64,000 nucleotides of DNA from Blastomussa wellsi (taxonomy: Eukaryota > Cnidaria > Anthozoa > Scleractinia > Plerogyridae): positions 12,195,985 through 12,259,984 of the forward strand of contig OX393563.1 of the NCBI GenBank assembly GCA_947652115.1, read 5' to 3'. Of the stretch, positions 1 to 12,000 are shown piece by piece. Each line of letters opens with the position of its first letter. Within the stretch, counting starts at the first letter, position 1. Made by a program: the position numbers and the translations under genes. Below the pieces are notes generated by a model. It made no database searches, had not been told where the DNA came from, and worked only from the letters and a program-made list of their open reading frames with translations.

Positions 1-70
1 TACTGCATGTGCTGTAATAAAGGAATGTTGACATAAAGAAGCACAACAGTTTCTTTGATGTCGTACTTAC

Positions 71-3000
71 ATAATGCGGTCTAATGTCGATAACTCCGAG
101 TTTCTGAGGATCCGTGTTACGAACACTGTCAACATTTGACTCCACTACGTACGTAAACCGAGGCCATGACATTTCCAAAACTGTATCCCAGTATCTAGTA
201 TGCACAACCACGACATATAGAGCAGTTCAGTTAAACTAAGAGAATCCGATTTGATTAATCACGAGTATGATTACAGACACAATTGGACAACACAAAGTCC
301 TGTCACCAATTAATCAAAATTCGAGAAAAACTTCCGCAAAGCAAAACCTGTTGACGTTTTATCATCACTGTGATAAAAAAAATGGGTTGTTTGAAAATGA
401 AAGTTCTAGGAATATCAAGGTAGTCAGGCGTATTAAGGAACCAAAGAAAGAGCGCGCGCATACGCAGCACGCAAAACCTCTTATTGGACACTTTTTTGTT
501 AGCTGACACTTTAGCTGCGCGCGCTCCAATTTGGTCAAAAATAGGGCGTGCAAAGAACCAATCAGATTCGAGAATTTTGTTATAGTTATGATTATACTTC
601 TTATTGGTTGAGAAAGTAGCGCGAGCGTTTTTAAACCAATCATTACACAGTAATGCAAAACCAAAGTAAACGTGAATGGCCGATTCCCGTCTATGATACG
701 CGCTCGCAGAAAATCTGGGTGATGCTCCATATACCAAGTCAATATATGCACTATTGTGTCGTTCTATTGTGCTATTGTTTAAGTAATTGTTGTGTTCTAT
801 CTGATGTAGTTCGTGATTTGCTATTGACTTCGCATTTGGCGCTCGACCCGAAAATCTTGTTTGCAAGTCTCCTAGATAGTTTCGGAGATTACTTTCGATA
901 GCCAAGTAAAAACGCTCTGTGTAACACTACCGTTATCATGTGACTAGACTAACACTACTGTGAAACTAGGCGTGCGTTTCTTGAATCTTCTGAAGCCATT
1001 TCGGGCGAGATAGTTCGCAGCACTCTAGAACCTCTAATTCCACTGGATCGTAATAGCACGCAGCTCTATTGTTTTAGGGCTAGGGTCCATTGTTACTGTT
1101 GTTTGTTTATCATTTTTTCAGCCAATACTGTGGGACCTTGTAAAGAGCTGCGTACCGCCCCTTTCGGGTGAGAAAAGCTATATTGTTTACAGAATATTTC
1201 CAACAGAGAGTCAGCTTTTGTCGATTTAACACCATAACTGTGCTTACACTGATAAAACGTGTTTTGGCCTGAAACTGTACCGCCAGTTGATAGACAATGA
1301 AGCTACAACTGAAAAACAGCTCTAGGAATGTTTGGGAAACGAACGCCATGACACGATACCGCGTTCACACGCCGTTTACTTAAACCAGGTTTAGAAATTG
1401 TCAGAAGTTATACTTACTTGTCCAGGGCCGGGACACTTCTCTTGTGCATGAGTATTCTGTATCTATGAACTATGTGAATGCAAAGGAAGATTCCAATGGC
1501 ATCAAAACAACTCTCCAGGTACGTGTCCATTTGTTTCTGAGGTATAAAATGGAAAAAAGAAAATTACTTCAGTCATCCAAGATGAGCTGTATCCACTTAG
1601 GATGTTGAGTGACATTACTGCTAGAAGATCGAGGAGGAGAGGGGAGGGTAAGGAGGACCAGGGGGAGGGGTAGTCCCTTTGACAGACTAGCATCCGATAA
1701 ATCCAATGCAAGGAGTCAAGTATTCATAATAAAGTGTTGTTGTTGTCGTTGTTGTAGCAACACTCCTTGTGTCTTCATGCTACGGAAACAGTGAGAAGCT
1801 CTGGCAGTTTGGGGAACTTTCACTGAAGTGTACCAAGTCAAAAATCTCTTCCCTCCAGAAGTGTAGCGGTCCTCGTAAGCGTGGTGTATTATTCGACTGC
1901 TCCTGTCGTGTAGTAGTCACCATTTTTGGGAGGGGGGGAGAGGGGTGCACTAGGGACATTGTTCTTGTTGCTTGCTATGTTACTCTCGAAGGGTAGCGAG
2001 CCATCCATTTGAGATACTGCCAGAGCTGCTACTCGACCCCTTGCCTCGCCTCCCTCTAATCAAGCACTTCCATAAACAAGCATTCAAGCAAGCTGCAGGT
2101 TTTACAACAACCCACCCGCACAATACTCACAAGAAAAAGCGATAATGTTTTGCCAAACACTGCGGTAAACAGATCCCTCGCTGCGTTATTTTGAACCATG
2201 AAGAAGTCGGTTAAAAATAAGTATTCTCTGCAGCTGTTATCCAGTAATGTAAAGTGCATGCTGCGAAACAAACTCTCGAAGGAGTACTGCAAAACACGAA
2301 GGAAATCAACTAAACATTTTAATAACTGTTTAATAATGGTTGTTTTATACAACGGTGTGAAAGAGTCGCTTAGCTAAAATTGCTCACCACTTGAAAAGAA
2401 ACGTTCTTGTAGAGTCCGAAATAAAACTACTTAAAAACAACTTATATGTATCACAGAGACAAATAAAAATGAAAAATCGAAAGCATGTATAAACTAGTCA
2501 CGAGGCGCGGGAAACTTCACTCAAAGTAAAACACGATTGGAGCTTGTGTAGCACGTGACTGACCAAAAATGCAACATCTTTAATGTTATTGGCTAAAACA
2601 AATTACACGACATTTTTAGCCAATCATCAAGCTCAATGAACGTACTGACGCAATTGTGTACAAGCCGTTCTTGGCGTCATTGGAAATCATCTTCGATAAC
2701 ACAAAATGTGACAGCCGTAAATTTTCGACCATTCTTTATTCACTGAATTATATAAATTGAACATCCATACCTTTTTTTCGCTCTTTTGTGCCGCATGAGG
2801 TACAATGACAGGCTCTTCTAACTCAGAGGTGAGAACATTTCCACGGCTACCCAGTGTGAAAATCGTCGAACGGTTCTTCAAAGCGACCTTTCCAGAGAAT
2901 ATGCTTGCGATAAATTAAGGATAGAAAAACTAGTAACTACACAAACAACGAAGCGGGATTAAATAGTCAAAGAACTGCAATCTATGAAATCCGACTTGCG

Positions 3001-6000
3001 ACGACATCAAATGTTTCCTTTGCGTCATATTTAGAATCCCGAGGATCATCTTCTTATCAAAGATAAACAATTTAATGTGAGAGAAAGGTCAGTTCTAATT
3101 TAGGTGAGGATATCCCTTTTTGCGTTGTCCTCTATTCCCATGAGATCGTCTCTGTCCGCCAGTTCTTCGAACTGCATCAAGGAAACAAAAATAGACTTAT
3201 TATTAGTCAACAGAAATTGGATCCTAACAAGTTGTATGACTATCAATCTACATTTAATTAATCTAAAACTGTTTCAGTCGCACATGAAAAACCCTTATGA
3301 AAGTTTCCCCAGGTCAAACTGACAGGTTTCATCAACAAGCCTCGTCCTCGAAGTGCATACTTGGAAATTTTGATGTAAATTATATGATTCATATCTTCAT
3401 TTTGTCATGAACGAATTCTCAAAGCAACAAAGATGGAAAGGTGCCCACGAGAAAACTGCATTAGGTGGCAGAGGGCTGAGAATAATTCGCGTAAACGAGG
3501 CTTGGTGGTGAATTTTGAGCATGTCACGTGGTCAGTTACATCCCTCCTGGCTCTCCTAACTTACTGAGCCCGCGATTTTCGTAACCCAGATTACTACACA
3601 CGACGTGCTCTTGTAGGTGCTCGTGAAATTTTCCGACTGGTTAATCATAAGAGCTGAAAGCGTTTCTGGCGCTAAAAGACGTTCATGCACACGAAGATTT
3701 ACCGAAAACGACATTTGCTGCACGACTAAAAAGATAACTATTGCTATCTGCTTGCCTGTAGCTTGAGGAGCTTAGAGATGTACGTTTTGAAATAGGAGAA
3801 ATAAATCTTGCTCATTGTGTCGATGTATTCATCTTTTATTTCTCTGGCGACTTGTCGATGATGTGCCATTAGAAATTCATTGAAATACCTGGAAGAAAGT
3901 GGATTACAAGTAAACAAATTACGATGCAGTGGAGCAGTTTTAAACTATCGTAAAACCAAAACCAAATAAATCACCCCGGCTAATCGCAAAGGACGCAAAC
4001 AAACCAGTAAAGCTTATCGGGAAATACCCGCCTTGGGTTTCAAGCTTCGTCCGCTCACTCGCATAGCCGCAGTTGGCCTGGGGACAACGCTGAGCAAGTC
4101 CATGTATGTGCAACAGGCCATTCTCGTCCCCATAGCCCTTTTCGTTTCTCTTAGCCGGCGGAGCCTTGGCACGAGAAACGAGGGGCTCTGGGACAAAGAA
4201 TTTCTAGTCTCTTCCGGACTTCATGTATTTAGTATTGCTGTTTCTACATATTGTGTGCTGCAATATGGCGGCCGGCGAACATTTTGACTTCCGTTCAAGA
4301 TTGCTTTGTTCTCAACCAGTCAATAAAAGAAAAATTCGAATATTTTTGAAAATCCTGTGTTCCCAGAGCCCTTCGTTTCTCGTGCAAGGGCCCAGCCGGC
4401 TAAGAGAAGCGAAAAGGGCTATGGGGACGAGAATGGCAGCAGCCGTGAAGCGCGGGTAAACGCGAGCGAACGAGTCACGTAGCTATGGCCTTACTTCTGA
4501 TTGTTTGAGAATGTGATGCGAGGTTTCTAAATCAATTGCGGCCACCGCCCAATGCAAAACCAATGCAAACACAATACTTTCGACACTCAAGGGAAAAATT
4601 GATAAAAATTAATCTAAACACAATTACTACTTAACTATTAATGTGCAAGCACACAAAATACCTAAACTTGAGCAAGGCGTTTTGTGGAATCTGATAATTA
4701 GTCATTGGGCGACGAAATTGATAAATTCTCTGTAGAACATAGTCTCTGATCTTCTGTACAGCCTGCAAACGAAACGTAAAATAAATTTAGAAAATTGAAG
4801 TAACTATTAAAAAGAGTCGATAGGTAAATAAGGCTGTTTTTTTTACTGGAACCAGACGTTTCTACTGTGGCATTTTTGTTGGCTAATTCGATCATAATGT
4901 CCCAGACACTTAGGCTACGTCCACACTAGGTTTTCAAATTGTTTCACCATCGATACTGAAACGCTGCCTATCCAGAAACGCGTAAACACATGCTACAACA
5001 TGGACAAATAAACCAAGCCACGTTACCCGACTGTTTTGATGTCAGCGTTTTCGCCGCCCACACAACCCACCTTGGCAGCGTTTTCAAATTTATCTACTTT
5101 GGAGAGCGTTTTCACGGGCGGAAAAATAACGAATCACGGATCACAGATATTAAAATCTAATTTTCCCGAATCACGAAAATAAGAGAGTAACGTACCTGGT
5201 TATCCCGGCTCTTAGGTAAAGAAAAGTGGTAAAGAAGGAGTATTTAAGAACAAAAAATCGAAAAATGCAAATTCATAATTGTATACTTTTATCATTTTCG
5301 ATAGACGAATCTATGAATATCGGTTATTAATTTAAGTTCTTCACGGGTCACGAAAACCCTTTGGGTCACGGAGCACGAAGAATAATTTATTAAATTCACG
5401 TTTCACGGAAAAGTAAAATCAGCTTATCACGTATCACGAGAATACCCCTGTATGACCCTCTGTTGGGACGAAACAGGTTGGGTTTGCTTGTCTTTAGTTT
5501 GTTTGTTTGTTTCCCATATTTCTTGGTGAATGGATCTGATGTACTTTGCCCAGCCGTTTTAAACAAAAGCTGCTGTTAAATTGTCCTATTGGCGTTGGCA
5601 TACGGGCGAAAAACATCGCCGGGTTAAACAAAGGTAGGTCTTATTGTTGAGCGAGGGTAAGAATTATTCAAATCTTATTAAACACGTTTCAACACGATTC
5701 AAGTCATCTCAACTCCACTCAACCCGTTTCATCTTGATTCAACTCAGTCCTTTCAACCTAGTTTCGGAACTCCCCGTGAACTTTGTGTTCAACTGTTTTA
5801 GTGGGAGTTTTTTTTAGATTAGAGCGATTTCCAATTAAGTGTCGCAAAACCAAAGTAATTACTCTGGTCAATCACAACGGAGGCGGAGAATCCAGTAAAC
5901 CAATCAAAACTCGAAGCAATGCACGTAGCCGGCACAAAGCGCGGGAAAACGTGTGCGCGGAAGTCACGACTGGTTTTGGTTTTACTTCTAATTGATTGAA

Positions 6001-9000
6001 AAAGTGGCGCGAAAACCAAAGCAAACGTCAATTAGTTCCGACACTCGGTTTCCTACCTTGACCTTAAGCTTCTCTAACACATCTCCGACGTCATTGACAG
6101 ACAGAGCCCCTTTAAATGACTGCTCCTTTGCAAAGTCGATCTTGTGGTGCAACTCGTGTAGCTGTTCAATAAATGTCTGCTCTGTTACCGGAGTTTCACA
6201 GATGTGCCTGTAGATAATAAAGAAAATGGCTTTTGCTCAGGAGGTGTTGCTGTAATAATGGCATATGCTAGAGCAGACAAACGGACTTTTATAGCGGTTA
6301 GCGCTGAGCTACCATGCACGGTTTCTGAGGCGATTGCTGGAATTAAAACGAATAGTCTTATGACAAAGTATTTGAAGATTTCTGTATAATTACAATCACG
6401 TCTCTCTGCAGCTACTAATTTTATCGCCAAATTATCATTTGAAACATTGATTTCCTAGATTAAAGTGCAACAATCGAGGTTGCCAATATTAGCAAATTTA
6501 TGAAGGTCTTGGGTGCTATGTAATCAATACCCCACGGCCACGACAGCTCTCTGAATTCTGTTGGCGTTCGTAAGGTACACTGTCAGCAGTGAGTGTTTAC
6601 AACATGACAAGTATGTACAGCAATATTTACACTAAATAGTTTCGTCTTATAACTTACAAGTGTTACATTGACGGGGGAATATACAATTAAAAAAATGACA
6701 TCATAGTTACGATTATATCATAATCAAATTAACTACGCGGAAGCTGCAAAGGTATAAACTGCTGCTAAAGTAAGGATCGCAATTAGAAGAAACAGCTAGG
6801 CCTAGCAATTCCAAAGGGTGAAACGTGAATAACACATTAATGCTATCCACAGGATGCTGAATCGTCACCAGCGGATAAGCCACAGGCGGACCACCCGATG
6901 TTTGAGTTTCTACCGATCAATGGCGGTTACAAAAGAAATATAGATGTACATCAATAAGTTGGCCGCGATTTGCTCTAAATACTAACTTTATCCTACATGT
7001 TCAATAAACGTTGAGGTGAAATGTTAAATGAGTCTTGTGTGCTATTTTTTGCCCGTTCCGAGCCGTTTAAGGTGGCATTTCGCGAGATAATTTGTCGATC
7101 CCTAGATCGGGGTTTGGCAAATCTTCGTCGAAGCACTAGGTCAAACTCGGAGTTCCGAACTTACCGATCAAAAACTAGCGCGAGGGCTTTATGCGAATGA
7201 AATCGCGTGAGCAACACGTGATGTTGCCCAGCAACTTCAGGGACGAACCGTTTCACGGAGGTGGGATTTCGTCGTCAATTGGCACTTGTTCCTCTGAGTG
7301 TATCCGGTTGATAAAGTTATCCATCCATTGAACAACCGGGGTCTGGCTGGGAGCTGGAGAAAATTTACATTTCATGCATGAAACAGTTCACTTGACAGAT
7401 TACAATACTGTGCTGCAGATTGTGCTGTAACATTTTCTCATCAGTCTAGTTCTAACTAAGCAACACTATGAACTCAAAAACGAACAAACACACTTCAGCT
7501 ACTTTTAAAAAATAATTTTCAATTACTGAAAACTTTGTTTCTGAATCATTTACGGAGCTTTATACAAGTAATCTTTCGCCGGCGCTTGATGACTACACTG
7601 TATATGTCTGTATCGCGCGATAAATCATCTGTCTTAAATTCCAGTTATTTCACTTCGTTCACTCTGGGTTCTTTTTTTACTCCACAAATATCTTCCTTGG
7701 CCCTCCCCAGAACTTTGGACACTTAGAGCGCTTGGCCTTCGGATTGAAAGCGAGAAAGATCCGTGCGAGGTAACTCGCAGTTTCCCAAGGAAGCTCTGCC
7801 AGCAATCGTAAAACGCTCGGCGATACTTCGGGATTCTCCAGGCGTAGATGAAAGGATTTATGGCAGAGTTTATGAAGAGAAATCTAGACAACGCCACATC
7901 AATCTTGTGGAAGCGTATTGACTGCTGACAGGGTTTGCAAAAGTACAGCAGATGAAGCGTGACGTACTGGGGAATGTACGTGACGTAGAATAGCGCCAGG
8001 ATGATGATAATGGTAATGGCCATTCTGCGCTCCCGCACCAAAGCGAATCTCGCTATTGAGTGGTATCTGCCAAGCTGAAGTTCACGAGTTCGCCTCACAA
8101 GGGCTTGAAAAACCTTCACGTAGATCACCGTCAACAATATGGCAGGCAGCGAGGCGTGAGTGTGCAGATAAATTAGCGTGTACGTCTTCTCAGGTAAATT
8201 CGTCACTGGAATTCCGCACATTACGATAGATAGTAGCCACAAAAGGGCGATAGAAATCTTGAGCCGTCGCCGCGTTATAATGGATTTATACTCCACAGGT
8301 TTGCTTATGGCTACATAACACGTGATAGACATGGCTATGATGGAATAACTGCTTACGAAAAGAGTTGTGCAAAGAACGGTGTACATGATTGCCTTAAACA
8401 CTTCAACGAAAGGCATGTGTACAAGTCTGGATCGATACACATCTCTCAACGCCACAAGAAAAACGTCCAGCAATCCCAACAGGAAATCTGAGGCGCTTAA
8501 ATTCGTGATCAATAGAACCGGTGGTAGCAAGCGAAGGGATTTTCGAGGATCCTTGAACGTTACGAACAGCAGAATTGCGTTTCCTACGATGATAACAAAT
8601 GCCAAAATGAATCCAAATACAGCTAGGCTCGACCAGTACGAGCTGTCATCAATTAAGGATACGTAAAAATCGTAGCTTGAATCAGACATATTAGCCACTG
8701 TATAAACACACACTTAACACGAGGGTGTGATTTCTAACATTTCAACTAATCCGCAAGCCTCTTTATAACACTCTTAATTAAACAACACGGTCACGTCTTA
8801 CCGAGTCGTAGCCGTTTTGACACGTTTCCTATTCAAGCCACAGACACTACATTTTCACGTATCTATGTACCATATACTTTTGCCTCCAAGTAATAAAGAC
8901 CTTCACCTTTATCCTGAAAGCAGTTTTCATCTTTTTTATTGCTAGCTCAGCTGCTAGCTCAGTCAGGTAAAGGCGGATATGTATTTCCATATGAATCACA

Positions 9001-12000
9001 GTCGTCTTTGTTAGTTGTCTGTGTTTACATTGCGATAAGGTCACAGGAAGTTACATCACGACGACTGTTTATTATTGACATAACACGAATCACGACCCAA
9101 TTGTATTACCCCCGGTATCTTTACAACAAAACACACTATAAAATCGTTTGGTTATTTCCAAAAAGAGAATTTCGCGGAACTTTCTCGCTCGCTGTAAAAA
9201 CTACACTGAAAACTTCATCAGATACGGGAGGAGGCCGCGAGGATACGCAATCTAGCATGTATTATTTTAGCTGATGTCACGAAGCCAACATGACCTTCTC
9301 TGTCCTTGAAGAACAGAAAATGACGCCCACGCCAAAGTAATTATTAAACTTAATGTATAGGAACTGAAAAAAAATTCGTTCGTGCGTTTTGGAACGACAA
9401 ACTTCAACAACAAAAACAACAACAAAATTTTATTGGTTAAAAATACTAAGTAATTACATTAGTTTCTCCCCGCAAATAGCTTACAAACTAATCGAGGCGG
9501 GGAGAGCTAAAGACATTTTACAAATACAAGGTGTATCTATAGATGGACTAAATAACAGAGAAAACACTACTATACAATACATAGAATAGACTAACATAAA
9601 ACAAAAACAAATATATTAAGATTACGAAAAGAGGCTAACCTAAAGTATTAAATAACTTAATAAGACGGGAGACTTCGACATAATCATCTTCAGACCGCAA
9701 GAAATTCAGTAACAATTCCTTTATCTTTCAGTTACGAAAGGACGAACGTTTAAGTAGTTTAATCGAATAAGGAATAGAGACAGACCGCAAGAAATTCAGT
9801 AACAATTCCTTTATCTTTCAGTTACGAAAGGACGAACGTTTAAGTAGTTTAATCGAATAAGGAATAGAGTTCCAAATTTGGGCGCCGATTCTCGAGAAAA
9901 AGGCGTACATTTTATCGGTTCTAGAAAACTTAACGCAAAACGACTCGCTAGAGACAGATCTTGTTCTGTAGTTATGAATCCGACTTGTTTTAACGAACTG
10001 ATTGAGTATACTGGTGCTGTCTGTCTGTTGATATCATACAATAAATAGCTACAATCTCTGAAAAATAGGCTAGGTAGGGGAAGGCAATTGGATTTGAGAA
10101 AGAAGCCAAAGAAAGAACCAAACACAGCCAGGGGTTTTAAGCGAATAATTTTTCAGTCTTTTTTTATGAAAACTCACACCAGATTGTTGCTTACAGCTGC
10201 TAGCATGCATTTTGAGGTAGCCGTACCCACTCTCCGAGAAGAACAGCTACACGGGGGCTAAATACTGGGGCTGCCATCACACGACTGGGGACGAATAAAA
10301 GATTTTTAACACGTAACAACACCTGGACCAGATGAATCGCTACTAGATTTAACGAATTTTCTTTAATGCTATCTTTTCCCGATTTTGTTTTTGAAAATTT
10401 CGAGATCTCCATCCACTGAAACTTGTAAAGCACTTAAAATTAAGAGGCCACGCATAGTATTGTAAACTAAGTCGTCTTTTTTAGTCGTGACATTGTCGTA
10501 GCTGCGTACAGTAAGTAGTTGGAGATTTGTAACTGTGAGTAGTTCAGAACGATGAACGAATAAAAAATAAATAAATAAAAAAAGAGGGCACAGTGTACTT
10601 AGATAAGGGAGTTGCCAAGAAGCCGCTACATAATATCTGCTTTCAGTTCTCAAAAGATAAAAACTGCAAGTGCAAAACAGTCAATGACTTTGAATTCTAT
10701 TCTTTGCCTGGTCTCAGGGGTGGGGTATGGAGGGGGGGGGGGCTACCTTAGTTGCAATATTTTGTCGATAACGAATTTGAGCGATTTTTATCGGTTTTGC
10801 TTATTTATAGACCTCGCAATATTTTACGCTAGCAAAACCCTTTCGATTATCTCGATGCATTTCGCTATATTTCGAATGCGCAACTTGAACAATCACCCTG
10901 TTTGGGCTTCTTGTGAGAGCCGTATCAGTGGGGTCGATAACCCTGAAAAAGTAGACGTCAATGCCTTCTTTGCATCTGTTCGTTCGGTTGTTGGTTTTTT
11001 AGTTTACATTCGCTGAAAACTCGCAGTACGTACATCATGTTACAAGAATTTGAAAGCAGAGGATGCACCACTGTTAGGTGTTTCCCAAGCCAACATAAGA
11101 CACCTTCTGTTTCTTTAGACAGCAAAACTCAAGCTGCTCTGTATGTACATATACGAGTCATTCTTTTAAATTAAGTGTTGAACTTACTTTACCATAGAAT
11201 CTGTGATCATCATTTCATCGACAAACTGGCTCAACTCACCCCTGATAGCCTGAAGGGAGACAAAAGATGAAATAAAACTAAATACAGTGCTGTGAAGTGA
11301 GGAATGAAGTGGCAAAATGCATTGAAACGAATCATCATCATCATCATCACTGTCATCGTCATCATCATCGTCATCATCATCGTCATCATCTCGGGGAAGG
11401 AGGGCGTGATACATTTACTTGTCAGATCTCATGTAAAAAAGCCAAATTCTGGCTTTTAATCTGATTGGTCGTAAAACAATGGTTATGAAATGGATGTGTT
11501 CTCATTGGCTGTCTCGTTTAAATAAGGCTTCCGGTCGAGACTAAGCATGTTTACAGAGAGCAAGAGTTTGAACGATTTAGCTGAAACCCTGGCGGATTTA
11601 CAGTGTAGAGAGCGTTTTTAAAGCCCAACGGATTATTAAAACAATCCCAAAGGTGTTAGAAAAAATATTTACCAAATGAAAGCGACGATGGTTCAAGTTC
11701 AGGTTCAAGTTTATTACACACTGTTTACAGAAAACTAAACAGAAGACACTATACAATCATTACAGAAATCATTTCAGATGTCTAAGAATACGTTAATCGT
11801 CCACGTTGTAAGCCCACTCTAAACGACGTCACGGAAACTCATCTTGAAAAAACTGGAAAGTCAGTTTTTCAAGTTTGTCGTTTGTAATCGGTCTATATCG
11901 TTGTCATTCGAAACAATCCTTATATCATTTCAGCATTTTATTATCTCGTTGGTGTTTTCGGCATTAGAAAACTCTTACTTTTAGATTTCCTTCAAATTGA

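Larger units (their letters stand above)
195..6056. other. VPS52 3'-side introns: mostly repeats and plain sequence
   Basis: Between the VPS52 exons here I see no other gene. The DNA holds a foldback MITE (4118-4436), part of another dispersed element (4910-5125), a degenerate TCACG-rich stretch (5130-5455) and a degenerate TTCAAC-type tandem repeat (5684-5762). The GCGC-rich AT-flanked blocks near 450-640 and 5820-6020 resemble each other, including an 'aaccaaagtaa' motif, and look like copies of one dispersed repeat. Short open frames in this stretch show no family motif. Confidence 0.5.
6208..11187. other. Largest VPS52 intron, host to a GPCR gene and a retrotransposon tail
   Basis: This 5-kb intron separates the exons coding DSMVK and HICETPVTEQ. 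It holds a complete intronless GPCR gene (7634-8689), a decayed reverse-transcriptase tail (about 9388-10140) with a recent tandem duplication, and a G10 tract at 10732-10741. From 6430 to 7530, and from 10180 to 11180, I see nothing recognisable. Confidence 0.6.

Noticed and set aside
2903..2904. AG acceptor one base downstream for the VPS52 U12 intron
   Set aside because: Joining the AT donor to this AG shifts the frame and meets a stop within about ten codons.
11184..11414. Poly-Asp protein on the minus strand
   Set aside because: Only the part at 11249-11188 is real (VPS52 exon 8); the Asp run is intronic microsatellite upstream of the acceptor.
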